Notes: generated from the letters alone by a model not told the origin. 64,000 nucleotides of DNA from Leifsonia williamsii (GCF_030433685.1 NZ_JAROCF010000001.1:1922001-1986000); one strand, 5' to 3'; numbered from the stretch's first letter, positions 52,103 through 63,744 are shown. A program made the numbers and translations.

Positions 52103-52833
52103 TCGATGACCTCGAGGATCTTCTCGGCGAGCTCGCGCGGACGGGTGAACATCGGCCAGTGGCCGGTCGGCAGCTCCACGACCTCCCAGTCGCGCAGCAT
52201 CCGCAGCTCGGAGACGAAGTCGACTCCGCCCTCCACCCACGACCGCAGCTGGTCGGCGCCGAACTCGCAGGCGATGATCGTGGCAGGGACGGCCCTGCGC
52301 CGCTCGTCGTCGTCGAGCTCGATGGCGCCGGTCACCACCAACCCGGGCTCGGGCACCGCCTGGCGGCGGAACTCCTCGCGCAACTCATCGGTGAGGTCGA
52401 CCAGGTCCTCGTCCTCGAAGGCGTCCCACTCGGGCAGCGGCACGACGCCGTCGACGGGTTCCAGCCCGGACGGGACCACCTCTCCCGGGGCCAGCGGCCA
52501 CGCGTCCACGTAGATGACGCGCGCCACCCGCTCGGGCCGCGCGTCGAGCGCCGCGGCCGCGAGCGGACCTCCGCCGGAGTGCCCGACGAGCACGACGTCG
52601 CGCTCACCACCCTCCGGGTCGCCGAGCGCGTTCGTCTCGCGCGCGCCGTCGATGGCGGCCACGATGGCGGCGACCTGGTCGGGCACGGTGACGACGGTGC
52701 GCGCCGGGTCGTCGCGTTCCAGTCCGGGCAGAGTCAGGGGATGCGCCCGGTGCCCCGCGTAGTCGAGGTGCCGCGCCACCTCCTGCCACGCCGATGCGCC
52801 GAGCCAGAATCCGGGGACGAGCACGATCTCCAT
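52099..52833 (-). CDS. Alpha/beta hydrolase
   Basis: A 244-residue hydrolase of the salicylate-esterase/EstC-like type: IVLVPGFWLGASAWQ (oxyanion loop), nucleophile GHSGGG (VLVGHSGGGPLAA), and PTGHWPMF with the catalytic histidine. First gene of the operon with the FAD oxidoreductase and YcaQ-type glycosylase. It begins without a ribosome site, TAGCGT lying 6 nt before the ATG. Confidence 0.88.
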   Translation of the reverse strand: MEIVLVPGFWLGASAWQEVARHLDYAGHRAHPLTLPGLERDDPARTVVTVPDQVAAIVAAIDGARETNALGDPEGGERDVVLVGHSGGGPLAAAALDARPERVARVIYVDAWPLAPGEVVPSGLEPVDGVVPLPEWDAFEDEDLVDLTDELREEFRRQAVPEPGLVVTGAIELDDDERRRAVPATIIACEFGADQLRSWVEGGVDFVSELRMLRDWEVVELPTGHWPMFTRPRELAEKILEVID

Positions 52834-52839
52834 CCCCCG

Positions 52840-52845
52840 ACGCTA
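52840..52845 (-). promoter_or_regulatory. -10 hexamer TAGCGT, leaderless start of the hydrolase operon
   Basis: Minus strand: TAGCGT, six bases (CGGGGG), then ATG at 52833. Confidence 0.5.
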
Positions 52846-52875
52846 CCCGGCGCCACCGACAGCGGGCCAGGGCCG

Positions 52876-52951
52876 GCCGTCACCGCCGCGCGCCCGTCAG
52901 CGCCCCGCCCGTCACCGCCCCACCCGTCAGCGACCGCCCGTCAGCGCCGCG
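52876..52951. repeat. About 15-bp tandem repeat, five imperfect copies, across the DoxX stop
   Basis: Units of the form GCCCGTCAsCGCCCC with periods of 14-15 bp. The last unit contains the stop codon (TCA at 52941-52943) of the DoxX-like gene, and the rest lies just downstream of it. Confidence 0.8.
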
Positions 52952-53333
52952 CGGTCGACCAGAGCGCCGCCGCCACCAGCACCGGCTGGAAGAACAGCCG
53001 CACGAACCGCTTGCGGTCGGTGTCGAGGCCGAACGCGCTGCGGCGATGGCGCCACTGCGAGAGGTTGCCGGGGAACACCGCCACGAAGAAGGCCGCGGCC
53101 ACCCGCCCGACCGTGTTGCGCCTCCGCCGCGCCACCAGCAGGGCCGTGCCGAGCGCCACCTCGGCGACGCCGGAGCCGAGCACGACCGCGTCCTCGTCGA
53201 CGGGGAGCGCCGCTATCAGGCCCTCCGGCACCTGCGCGCGGAACTCCTCCCGCGCGAACGTCAGATGGCTCGCGCCGGCGAACACCAGTGCTGCTCCCAG
53301 CAGCACGCGGACGACGGTTCGGGGTGCGGACAT
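52941..53333 (-). CDS. DoxX-like membrane protein
   Basis: A 130-residue protein with four hydrophobic segments: VVRVLLGAALVFAGASHL (the DoxX-type first span with GASHL), AVVLGSGVAEVALGTALLV, a third weak span (VGRVAAAFFVAVFPGNLSQW) and a C-terminal LFFQPVLVAAAL. NLSQWRHRRSAFGLDT is typical of the DoxX-like subgroup. Role unknown, often redox or membrane stress. SD GAAGGAG 6-7 nt before ATG; 40 nt behind the methyltransferase. Confidence 0.82.
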   Translation of the reverse strand: MSAPRTVVRVLLGAALVFAGASHLTFAREEFRAQVPEGLIAALPVDEDAVVLGSGVAEVALGTALLVARRRRNTVGRVAAAFFVAVFPGNLSQWRHRRSAFGLDTDRKRFVRLFFQPVLVAAALWSTARR

Positions 53334-53373
53334 GCGGACTCCTTCTTCTTCTGCGGTCAGGTGGTGGTGCCGG

Positions 53374-54207
53374 TCAGCCGACCGGCTTCGACGCCCGCAG
53401 CGAATAGCTGAGCGGCGCAACGCCGTCCAGCGCCCCGAGCGCGTGCTCGCCGCCCGGGCGCTCGACCATCTGGCCGGGGAGCGCCTCCCACGGCACGCTG
53501 TCGTGCTCCTCGAACAGGTCGATGCGGAGGCCCGCCGACAGCAGGGCGGTGATGATCTCGCCGAGCGAGTGGTTCCACTCGTATGTCGTCGTCGCCGTGA
53601 GCGGCCGGGCCGTCTCGACATAGCTGGAGTCGTCGCTCCACACCAGCGGCCGCTCGCGCTCGAAGTACGGGAAGCGGAGGTGCAGGTCCTCCGTCATCGT
53701 CTCGTCCATCGCCCAGAGGATGGGGTGACCCTCCCGGATGAAGAGGAATCCGCCCGGCTTCAGCAACTCGGCCACGACCCTCGCCCAGCGCTCGACACTC
53801 GGCAGCCAGCACAGCGCTCCGATGCCCGTGTAGACGAGGTCGAACGTCCCGGCGGGCAGCGCGGAGGCCGCGTCGTAGACATCCGCCTCCACGAAGTCCA
53901 CCTCGTCGCCGGTCTCTGCGACGAGCCGGCGCGCCTCGGCCACCGCCACGGGGGAGAAGTCGAGGCCGGTCACCCGCGCGCCGAGCCGCGCCAGCGAGAG
54001 CGTGTCCGTGCCGATGTGGCACTGGAGGTGCACCGCGCGCAGCCCCGCCACCGAGCCCAGCCGGGGGAGGTCGAACCGCACGACGTCGGAGAGTGCCTCC
54101 CTGTCCTCGATGAACCGCGAGACCCGGTACCCGTGCTCGCCGCGGTCGGCGTGCAGTTCGGCGCGCTCGTCCCAGTTGGCGCGGTTGGCGTCGGCGTAGG
54201 CGGTCAT
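53374..54207 (-). CDS. Class I SAM-dependent methyltransferase
   Basis: A 277-residue methyltransferase. Motif I is AVHLQCHIGTDTLSLARLGARVTGLDFS, shown here as its two ends (HLQCHIGTD and VTGLDFS), and the post-motif LVYTGIGALCWLP and LLKPGGFLFIREGHP follow. The C-terminal part has an aromatic-rich TTTYEWNHSLGEI typical of this actinobacterial group. Substrate unknown. SD GAAGGGA before ATG. Divergent from the HSP100 gene. Confidence 0.88.
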   Translation of the reverse strand: MTAYADANRANWDERAELHADRGEHGYRVSRFIEDREALSDVVRFDLPRLGSVAGLRAVHLQCHIGTDTLSLARLGARVTGLDFSPVAVAEARRLVAETGDEVDFVEADVYDAASALPAGTFDLVYTGIGALCWLPSVERWARVVAELLKPGGFLFIREGHPILWAMDETMTEDLHLRFPYFERERPLVWSDDSSYVETARPLTATTTYEWNHSLGEIITALLSAGLRIDLFEEHDSVPWEALPGQMVERPGGEHALGALDGVAPLSYSLRASKPVG

Positions 54208-54306
54208 GGCGGTTCCCTTCGGCAGAGTGCTCCGCGAAGGTGCAGAGCCGTGCAGTTTATCGAGGGGATCGACGCCCGGGAATACCCGACCCCCCACAGC
54301 GTTGAA

Positions 54307-54327
54307 CTTGAGTGCACGTCGCTCAAC
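54307..54327. promoter_or_regulatory. HAIR element (HspR operator)
   Basis: CTTGAGT-N7-GCTCAAC against the consensus CTTGAGT-N7-ACTCAAG: 12 of 14 positions match with exact spacing. It lies 22 bp before the HSP100 start, so HspR should repress this gene and heat shock should release it. Confidence 0.8.
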
Positions 54328-54348
54328 TTTAAGAAACAGGAGACATCA

Positions 54349-56892
<2,544 letters not shown>

Positions 56893-56917
56893 GCCGCGCG
56901 GCCCAGCCGCACCCGAC

Positions 56918-56957
56918 GCGAAACGGCGCCGGTCCCGAAGGGGGCCGGCGCCGTTTC
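56918..56957. terminator. Strong hairpin terminator of the HSP100 gene
   Basis: GAAACGGCGCCGG pairs with CCGGCGCCGTTTC around a short GTCCCGAAGGGGG loop region, 26 nt after the stop. Confidence 0.8.
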
Positions 56958-57037
56958 GGCGTTCTCTGAACGACCTTTCATCCGCACTCACCCCCCACCC
57001 ACCCCCTCCACAGCCCGCGCGGGCACCCTGTGGGACG

Positions 57038-59434
57038 ATGACCACCCGTGACCCCGCCCGCCCGCTCGCGCCCCGCGTGCCCGCCCGCCTCGATCGTCTG
57101 GCCGAGCCCCTGCGCGGCTTCGAGCTGCGCATTCCGCGCACCCGGGCGGGGGCGGTGTGGAAGTTCCTGGCGTTCGCGCTCGTCGCGGCCGTCCTGAGCA
57201 CGCTGTTCCTGCTGCCCGGTGTGCTGGGAGCGGGGGCGACCGCGGCCGCGGGGGTGAGCGACTTCGAGTCACTGCCGGACGACCTCACCATCGGGCAGTT
57301 CGCCCAGAACTCGACCGTGTACGCCAAGCAGGGCGGGCAGGATGTGCCGATCGCGCAGTTCTACGCGCAGGACCGGCAGGACGTCGGCTGGAAGGACGTC
57401 GCGCAGGACGTCAAGGACGCAGCCGTCTCCGCCGAGGACCCCCGTTTCTACTCAGAGGGTGCTGTGGACATCCTGGGCACGATCCGCGGCGCGCTCGCGA
57501 CCGTCGTCGGCGGGGATGTGCAGGGCGGGTCCTCCATCACGCAGCAGTACGTGAAGAACATCGGGGTCGAGAAGTGCGAGGCGCTCACCGACCAGAAGAA
57601 GCTGCAGGCCTGCTACGACGATGCCGCCGGCGTCACGCTCCAGCGCAAGGTGCAGGAGATGCGGTACGCGGTGGGGCTCGAGAAGAAGTACAGCAAGCAG
57701 GAGATCCTGCTCGGCTACCTCAACGTCGTCGGCTTCGGCGGCCAGGTGTACGGCGTCCAGGCGGCGGCGCACTACTACTTCGGCACGACGGCCGCGCAGC
57801 TGACTCTGCCGCAGGCGGCGACGCTCGTGGCGATCCTGAACAACCCGTCGAACCTCCGCATCGACCATGCCGACGACAAGGACAACGGCGCCGCGAACGG
57901 CTACAAGCTCACCAAGGAGCGGCGCGACTACGTCCTCGACCGGATGTACAAGACGCACACCATCACCGCGGCCGAGCGCGAAGCGGCGAAGAAGACGCCC
58001 GTCCAGCCCGTCATCACCCCGACGACGAGCGGATGCGCCGCCGCCGCCCAGTACAACGCAGCGTTCTTCTGCGACTACGTGCGCGACGTCGTGCTCAACG
58101 ACTCCGCGTACGGCAAGACAGCGAACGACCGCTGGGCCACCCTCAACCGCGGCGGCCTGAAGATCTACACGACCCTGAACCTCGACCTGCAGGCCACGGC
58201 GCAGCAGGCGCTCAGCGCGTACGTCCCCGCCTCCCGCCCCGACATCGACCTCGGCGGCTCCAACGTCTCGGTCGAGGTCGGCACCGGGCGCATCGTCACG
58301 ATGGTGCAGAACCGGGCCTTCAACAACACCGACCAGCCGGCCGACGGCACGACCGCGGTGAACTACAACACCGACGAGGACTACGGAGGCTCGCAGGGCT
58401 TCCAGACCGGCTCCACGTTCAAGGCGTTCGACCTGGCGGCGTGGCTGGAGGCGGGGCACGGGCTGTACGAGACGGTGAACGCGTCGCAGCACCTGTTCCC
58501 GACCTCCGACTTCACGAACTCCTGCCAGAACATCGACGGCCCGGACTGGCCGGTCACCAACGACGAGGGGTCGGCCAGCCGGCTCTCGGTGCTGGCGGCG
58601 ACCGCCGAGTCGGTGAACACGGCGTTCGCGAGAATGGGGACCGAGACCGACCTGTGCTCGATCCTCAACGCCGCGAAGAGCCTCGGCGTGCACCCCGCGT
58701 CGGCGGAGAACCCGCTGACGTCGACGCCGTCGATGATCCTCGGCACGAACTACCTCTCGCCGCTGACGATGGCGACCGCGTACGCGGGCATCGCCAACAA
58801 CGGCTCCGCGTGCACGCCGATCGCGATCGACCGCGTGGTCAATGCCGACGGCAGCGAGCACCCCGTCACCAAGACGACCTGCACGCCGGGGCTGAAGCCC
58901 GACATCGCGGCCGGCGTCGCCTACGCGCTGCAGGGCGTCATGCGCGGCGGCGGAACGGCCGCGAGTGCCAACCCGTACGACGGGACGCCCATCTTCGGCA
59001 AGACCGGCACGACCGACGACTCGCTGCAGAACTGGCTCGTCACCTCGACCACCAAGGTCGCGACGGCCACCTGGGTGGGCAACGTGTCGGGATCGACGCC
59101 GCTGCGCGACCTCGAGTTCAACGGCGTGAACGGCGGCAACGTGAAGTTCCACGTCGCCGAGCCGATCCTCACCGCGCTCGACGCGCTGTACGGCGGCGAC
59201 GACTTCACCGAGCCGAGCGACGCGGTGCTCTACGGCGCCGACAACAGCAGCTCGAACTCCGACTCGGGCTCTGGGTCGGGCGACGGGGAGGCCACCCCGA
59301 CGCCGACGCCCACGCCGACGCCGTCCGCGACCGAGGAACCGCAGCAGACGCCGGAGCCCGTGCCCACGCCGACGCCCGTGCCGACGCAGGAGCAGAACGC
59401 GCCCGGCCTCCCTGTGCCCAAGCCGACGCCCTAG
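57038..59434 (+). CDS. Bifunctional penicillin-binding protein (class A PBP)
   Basis: A 798-residue cell-wall synthase. One N-terminal span at about residues 42-65, glycosyltransferase GT51 domain (catalytic E133 in EDPRFY, then GGSSITQQYVKN), and transpeptidase domain with S459-T-F-K462, S525-V-N527 and K655-TGTT. The linear order is that of PBP1A/PonA. It polymerises and cross-links peptidoglycan outside the membrane. The tail (about 90 residues) is rich in Ser, Thr, Pro and Gln. No SD of note; ATG 57038. Confidence 0.93.
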   Translation: MTTRDPARPLAPRVPARLDRLAEPLRGFELRIPRTRAGAVWKFLAFALVAAVLSTLFLLPGVLGAGATAAAGVSDFESLPDDLTIGQFAQNSTVYAKQGGQDVPIAQFYAQDRQDVGWKDVAQDVKDAAVSAEDPRFYSEGAVDILGTIRGALATVVGGDVQGGSSITQQYVKNIGVEKCEALTDQKKLQACYDDAAGVTLQRKVQEMRYAVGLEKKYSKQEILLGYLNVVGFGGQVYGVQAAAHYYFGTTAAQLTLPQAATLVAILNNPSNLRIDHADDKDNGAANGYKLTKERRDYVLDRMYKTHTITAAEREAAKKTPVQPVITPTTSGCAAAAQYNAAFFCDYVRDVVLNDSAYGKTANDRWATLNRGGLKIYTTLNLDLQATAQQALSAYVPASRPDIDLGGSNVSVEVGTGRIVTMVQNRAFNNTDQPADGTTAVNYNTDEDYGGSQGFQTGSTFKAFDLAAWLEAGHGLYETVNASQHLFPTSDFTNSCQNIDGPDWPVTNDEGSASRLSVLAATAESVNTAFARMGTETDLCSILNAAKSLGVHPASAENPLTSTPSMILGTNYLSPLTMATAYAGIANNGSACTPIAIDRVVNADGSEHPVTKTTCTPGLKPDIAAGVAYALQGVMRGGGTAASANPYDGTPIFGKTGTTDDSLQNWLVTSTTKVATATWVGNVSGSTPLRDLEFNGVNGGNVKFHVAEPILTALDALYGGDDFTEPSDAVLYGADNSSSNSDSGSGSGDGEATPTPTPTPTPSATEEPQQTPEPVPTPTPVPTQEQNAPGLPVPKPTP

Positions 59435-60297
59435 ACGCGCTCGCTGCCCAGCCACGCCTCCAAGACGCGCCCGCGCAGCGCGTTCGACCGCTCGGCGAAG
59501 GCGCGCTGGCGCCGGACGTACTCCGCCTTGCCCTCCGGCGTCTCGATCCGCACCGGCTCCCCGCCCCAGGCGCGGGCGTCGTAGGGAGACGCCTCCATGT
59601 CGAGGCGGCGGATGTCGCGCGCCAGCTCGAACGCGTCGAGCAGCAGCTCGCCCGGCACCAGCGGGCCGAGCTTCATCGCCCACTTGTAGACGTCCATCCC
59701 GGCGTGGAGGCATCCAGGCTGCTCCAGCTCGGGCTGCGTCTCGCGCGTGGGAGCGAACCGGTTGCGGGGCACCGCGTCGGGCGTGAAGAAGCGGAAGGCG
59801 TCGATGTGCGTGCAGCGCAGCTCGTGCGTGTCGACGACCGCGTCGGTGCCCTCCTGCCCGAGCCGCAACGGCACGGGGTGGCGGTGCTCGCGCTGCCGGT
59901 ACACCATCGCCCACTCGTGCAGGCCGAAGCAGCCGAACTGTCCGGGCCGGGCGGAGGTGGAGCGGAGGATGCGTTCGACCGTACGCAGCATCGGCGCCTT
60001 CTCGGCCTCCAGCGCCTCCCCGTCGACGGTCAGGCTGCCGGGCGTCTCGCCGGCGCGGTACCAGCGCCACTCGGCGCGCGGAGTGTCTGCGGCCTCCAGC
60101 AGCTCCACCCCGGCGCCGGGATGCCAGCGCCGCAGGAGCGACGGCGAGTACGAGTAGTACGTGTAGAGGAAGTCGTCGACCGGGTCCTTCTCACCGCGCG
60201 CCGCGCGCTCGCGGCGACCGGCGGTCAGCGCATCGGCACGCTCGGCGTGCGCGGCCTCGCGGGCGCGCCACTCGGCGGGGGAGAGGAGGATCGGCAC
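59431..60297 (-). CDS. Putative 3-methyladenine DNA glycosylase-like protein
   Basis: A 288-residue protein found in many actinobacteria and annotated as 3-methyladenine DNA glycosylase, though no clear helix-hairpin-helix or catalytic Asp motif is seen. Conserved blocks are DDFLYTYYSYSPSLLRRWHPG, given as DDFLYTYYSYSP here, and FGCFGLHEWAMVYRQ, HAGMDVYKWAMKLGPLVPG (partly). The name is therefore family-level and uncertain. GTG start is leaderless (TATCCT 6 nt before). Its end overlaps the convergent PBP stop by 4 bp. Confidence 0.65.
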   Translation of the reverse strand: MPILLSPAEWRAREAAHAERADALTAGRRERAARGEKDPVDDFLYTYYSYSPSLLRRWHPGAGVELLEAADTPRAEWRWYRAGETPGSLTVDGEALEAEKAPMLRTVERILRSTSARPGQFGCFGLHEWAMVYRQREHRHPVPLRLGQEGTDAVVDTHELRCTHIDAFRFFTPDAVPRNRFAPTRETQPELEQPGCLHAGMDVYKWAMKLGPLVPGELLLDAFELARDIRRLDMEASPYDARAWGGEPVRIETPEGKAEYVRRQRAFAERSNALRGRVLEAWLGSERV

Positions 60298-60303
60298 CCA
60301 TCG

Positions 60304-60309
60304 AGGATA
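60304..60309 (-). promoter_or_regulatory. -10 hexamer TATCCT, leaderless start of the 288-residue gene
   Basis: Minus strand: TATCCT, six bases (CGATGG), then GTG at 60297. Confidence 0.5.
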
Positions 60310-60321
60310 GGCGACCGCCGC

Positions 60322-60381
60322 CGAGTCGTGACATCACGTCACTTCTCGCGCGCGCAACCCGCAACGGCTCACGACTCGACG
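60322..60381. repeat. Dispersed element copy 2 within a 10-bp-arm inverted repeat
   Basis: The 25-bp element at 60357-60381 matches 48063-48087 at 22 positions. Its TCACGACTCG (60369-60378) is the exact complement of CGAGTCGTGA at 60322-60331. The element includes the stop codon of the HD gene. Confidence 0.65.
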
Positions 60382-61001
60382 CCGGAACCGCCCAGCCCCT
60401 CCAGCGGGTTCTCGCGCAGCTTGCGGGCGACGCCGCCGTCGACCAGCCGCCGGGCGGAGGTGTCGGGCTTGCGCTCGGCCTGGTCGGTGACGCAGGCGGT
60501 GAACTCCGCGCCGAGCGCCAGGCGCGGGTACGCCGCGAGCACCTCCCGCATGAACGGCTCCGGCAGCACGTCGGCGCGCGCGCCCGAGATGTCGAGGGCG
60601 GTCGCGATCTCGAGCAGGTAGCCCTCGACGTCCATCGCCGGGTCGACGGACGGCCAGTTGTGCCGCACGATCACCTCGTGCACGCGCGTGCGCCGGGCCT
60701 GTGGCCAGCCGGCGCCCGCAGTCAGAGCAACGCCGACGTGGCCGCCGGCGTCCTCGTAGGCGAGGGTGTGGTTGTCGAAGGCGGTGACGATCCCGATGTC
60801 GTGCAGCATCGCAGAGACATACACCAGCTCGCGGTCGTAGCCGGTGCGCCCCTCCACCGCGGCGAACGCCTCCGCCCACAGCCACGACCGGGTGACGTGG
60901 TTGAGCAGCGAGGGCGAGTGGTACTCGGCGGCGAGATCGCGGGCGGCGCGGGCCGCGGGGGTGTCGGGAGCGGTGAAGGCGGGGAGGCGCAGATCGGTCA
61001 C
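60369..61001 (-). CDS. HD domain hydrolase
   Basis: A 210-residue HD-domain phosphohydrolase-like protein. The metal-binding H...HD is in NHVTRSWLWAEAF and SAMLHDIGIV, with the final acidic residue near ALDISGARAD. It resembles the cyanamide-hydratase-like HD family (DLAAEYHSPSLLNHVTRSW). GTG start with a canonical GGAGGGG site. Monocistronic-looking; the product is cytoplasmic and its substrate unknown. Confidence 0.82.
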   Translation of the reverse strand: MTDLRLPAFTAPDTPAARAARDLAAEYHSPSLLNHVTRSWLWAEAFAAVEGRTGYDRELVYVSAMLHDIGIVTAFDNHTLAYEDAGGHVGVALTAGAGWPQARRTRVHEVIVRHNWPSVDPAMDVEGYLLEIATALDISGARADVLPEPFMREVLAAYPRLALGAEFTACVTDQAERKPDTSARRLVDGGVARKLRENPLEGLGGSGVES

Positions 61002-61154
61002 CCCTCCATGGTTGCCGGGAGGCCGGGGTCGCGTCGACAGAGATCGCGCCGGAATCGGAGGATATCCGGCCAGGAGACGCGCGCCCCTCCTCCGTTCCCT
61101 GCCAGGACTCGGCGTGGCGGCCCGCGCCTCCTCCCTTCCCGACGGCCTTCGGCC

Positions 61155-62186
61155 TCAGTCCCGCGTCGGGTCGAGCACCGCGATCCCCACCGGCGGAGCC
61201 GTCTCGGCCAGCGGCAGCAGCCGTGCCGCCTCCGCCAGCCCCACCCGCGCGCCGAGCAGCGCCTGCGGCGACACCGCTCCCGACGCGACGAGGTCGAGCA
61301 TCGCGGGGTAGTCCGTCGCCGACATGCCGTGGCTGCCGAGCACGTCGAGCTCCCACCCGATGACGCGGTCGAGCGGCAGGGCGGGCCCGCCGGTCAGCAG
61401 CCCGATCTGCACGTGCCGCCCGCGCCTCCGCAGCGACCGCACCGCGGCTCCGGCTGTCGCGACCGACCCCACGGCGTCGACCGACACGTCCGCTCCACCC
61501 CCGGTCAGGTCGGCGATGGCGCCGGGGGTGGAGTCGTCCGACAGCACGGTCTCGGCCGCGCCCAGCTGCCGCGCCAGCTCCAGCGCGGCAGGGGACCGGT
61601 CCACGGCGATCGGACGCGCGCCGAGCGCCGCGGCGATCATCACCGCGCTGAGGCCGACGCCGCCCGCGCCGTACACCGCGACCCACTCGCCCTCCCGCAC
61701 GTGCGCCCGCGCCGTCAGCGCCCGGAAGGCCGTCGCGAACCGGCAGCCGAGGCTCGCGGCCGCGTCGAACGCGAGCCCGTCCGGGACGGCGACCAGGTTG
61801 AGGTCGGCGGCGCGCACCACGACCAGCTCGGCGTGCGACCCCCAGTGCGTGAAGCCGGGCTGGGTCTGCTGCGGGCACACCTGCGCCTGCCCGCTGCGGC
61901 ACCACTCGCAGCGCCCGCAGCCGTTGACGAAGGGCGCGGTGACGCGGTCGCCGGCGCGCCAGTGCTCGACCCCCGCGCCCACGGCCTCCACGACACCGGC
62001 GAACTCGTGCCCGGGGACGTGCGGAAGCGACACCGAGTCATCGTGCCCGGCCCACGCGTGCCAGTCGCTGCGGCACAGCCCCGACGCGGCGACCCTGATC
62101 AGCGCCGCGCCGTCGGGGACCGCGGGATCGGGCACCTCGGTGACGGTGACGGGGGCGCCGAAGGCGTCGTAGTACAGGGCTCTCAT
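61155..62186 (-). CDS. Zinc-dependent alcohol dehydrogenase (MDR family)
   Basis: A 343-residue medium-chain dehydrogenase. Catalytic zinc ligands in CRSDWHAW and GHEFAGVV; four structural-zinc cysteines in NGCGRCEWCRSGQAQVCPQQ (C-x2-C-x2-C-x7-C). NAD(P)-binding VYGAGGVGLSAVMIA follows. Oxidises an alcohol, substrate unknown. SD GGGAGA lies before ATG 62186. It is 43 nt downstream of the PucR gene. Confidence 0.9.
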   Translation of the reverse strand: MRALYYDAFGAPVTVTEVPDPAVPDGAALIRVAASGLCRSDWHAWAGHDDSVSLPHVPGHEFAGVVEAVGAGVEHWRAGDRVTAPFVNGCGRCEWCRSGQAQVCPQQTQPGFTHWGSHAELVVVRAADLNLVAVPDGLAFDAAASLGCRFATAFRALTARAHVREGEWVAVYGAGGVGLSAVMIAAALGARPIAVDRSPAALELARQLGAAETVLSDDSTPGAIADLTGGGADVSVDAVGSVATAGAAVRSLRRRGRHVQIGLLTGGPALPLDRVIGWELDVLGSHGMSATDYPAMLDLVASGAVSPQALLGARVGLAEAARLLPLAETAPPVGIAVLDPTRD

Positions 62187-62229
62187 GGTCGTTCTCCCAG
62201 GGTTGCAGCCGGATGGAGGAGGGGGTCCG

Positions 62230-63744
62230 TCACCGCCGCACCGCCCGGCAGGCCAGGTGCACGGCGAGCCGTGTCTCCGGGTCGGCGAGGTCGAGGCCGA
62301 GCAGCTCCTGCGCCCGGGCGATGCGCGTGGACACCGTGTTGCGGTGCAGTCCCAGCGCGTCCGCGGTCGCCGCGATGCCGGATTCGTGGTCGAGGTAGGC
62401 GGTGAGCGTCTCGACCAGCTCGGGGCCGCGGGCGAGCAGCGGGGCGAGCAGCGACTCCGCCGCCGGCACGAAGGTGTCGCTGCCCGTCCACGACAGCAGC
62501 AGCTGCTCCAGCCCGAGCGCGTCGATCCGCAGGAAGTACCCGGTCGCCGAGCGGTCGGCGGCGAGCCGCGCGGCGTCGGCTGCGCCCTCGATGGTGGCGA
62601 CGAGGCCCGCGGGGCCGGTCTCGAGCGTGCCGATGCCGGTGGCGACGGTGAAGGACCGGCGGGCGGAGGCGTGCAGCATGCGCAGCGCACGCACGGCCTC
62701 CTCGACCCGGCTGGGGGCGGGAGGCGCGGCGAAGCTCAGCCACCCCGTCACGCCGCGTCCGCTGGTGGCGACGTGCGAGTCGAGCGGAAGGGCGGTCAGC
62801 TCGCGGGTGACGAAGCGGAGCAGTTGGAGGGTGTCGACGCGGCTGCGACCGATCATCCGGAACCCCAGGTGGTAGCCCGTGGTCCGCCAGCCGCGCTCGA
62901 GCATCCGCTGCTCGAGCTCGGCGTCGCGGTCGTCGCTGCGCTCGAGGAAGTCGCGCAGCAGCCCGGAGGCGACAGCGGCGTCGTTGACGTCGGCGACCTC
63001 GTCGATGAGGATGCGTGCGGCGACCGCCGGCATGGCGACCTCCGCCGCGATGCCGAGCGCGCTGAGCTGGAACGTGCTCAGCCCGGTGCCGAAGACCGCG
63101 AGCCGCAGCCCGGCCCGGCTGGGGCTGTCGACGCGGACGGACGCCGCAGAGCCGTCGGCGACCGCCACGGTGTCGAGCCAGGGCCCGAAGTCGATGGCCG
63201 CGTGCACCGCCGACGGCAGCTCGCCTCCCGCCTGCAGCAGCACGCCCTCCCCGTCGATCAGGGCGACGCCGTGCCCGACGCTCGCCGAGAGGTGCCGCAG
63301 CAGGTCGGCGAGGTTGTCGGCGTGGTACTCGATCGACTGGGCGACCCGGCGCACGTAGCCGAGCGTCAGGGCGTCCCGGCCCTCGACCAGCTCCCACGCC
63401 GCGCGGGCGAGCGCCATGGGCTCGTCCACGGCGAGCAGGGCCAGACCGAGCCGTTCCGCGAGCGCCCGGGTTCCCGGCCCGAAGCCCTCGGCGCCGGGGG
63501 CGGCGAGCGCGCGGTAGCCGCGGTCGCGCACCCGGCGCACCAGGGCGTCCTGCTGCCACGGCGTGGCCGGGGGAGCGGAGGTGAGCAGCGCGAGCAGGCC
63601 GGTCCCGTCATCGGGCAGGTCGGTCTCGCCCGCGCCGACGACGAGGTCGCGCCACTCGGTGGCCGGGTCCGCCCCCGCCACCGGGTGGAGGCCGCCGCCG
63701 GCCGGGTGGGCGAGCAGCGCCGCGAGGGTCAGGCGGTCGCTCAT
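62230..63744 (-). CDS. PucR-family transcriptional regulator
   Basis: A 504-residue regulator with an N-terminal PucR ligand-sensing region, a central GGDEF-like fold (residues about 320-420) and a C-terminal HTH_30 domain (YLDHESGIAATADALGLHRNTVSTRIARAQ shown in part; LHRNTVSTRI is the recognition helix). PucR-type regulators often control purine, hydantoin or amino-acid catabolism. The ATG overlaps the stop of the upstream DUF917 gene, implying one operon and possibly control of that operon. Confidence 0.88.
   Translation of the reverse strand: MSDRLTLAALLAHPAGGGLHPVAGADPATEWRDLVVGAGETDLPDDGTGLLALLTSAPPATPWQQDALVRRVRDRGYRALAAPGAEGFGPGTRALAERLGLALLAVDEPMALARAAWELVEGRDALTLGYVRRVAQSIEYHADNLADLLRHLSASVGHGVALIDGEGVLLQAGGELPSAVHAAIDFGPWLDTVAVADGSAASVRVDSPSRAGLRLAVFGTGLSTFQLSALGIAAEVAMPAVAARILIDEVADVNDAAVASGLLRDFLERSDDRDAELEQRMLERGWRTTGYHLGFRMIGRSRVDTLQLLRFVTRELTALPLDSHVATSGRGVTGWLSFAAPPAPSRVEEAVRALRMLHASARRSFTVATGIGTLETGPAGLVATIEGAADAARLAADRSATGYFLRIDALGLEQLLLSWTGSDTFVPAAESLLAPLLARGPELVETLTAYLDHESGIAATADALGLHRNTVSTRIARAQELLGLDLADPETRLAVHLACRAVRR

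Noticed and set aside
52877..52940. CRISPR-like repeats
   Set aside because: Units are about 15 bp with no unique spacers and no cas genes; it is a simple tandem repeat.
61002..61154. Hidden gene or promoter between HD and alcohol dehydrogenase genes
   Set aside because: No conserved motif, no hairpin of note and no open frame with a ribosome site.
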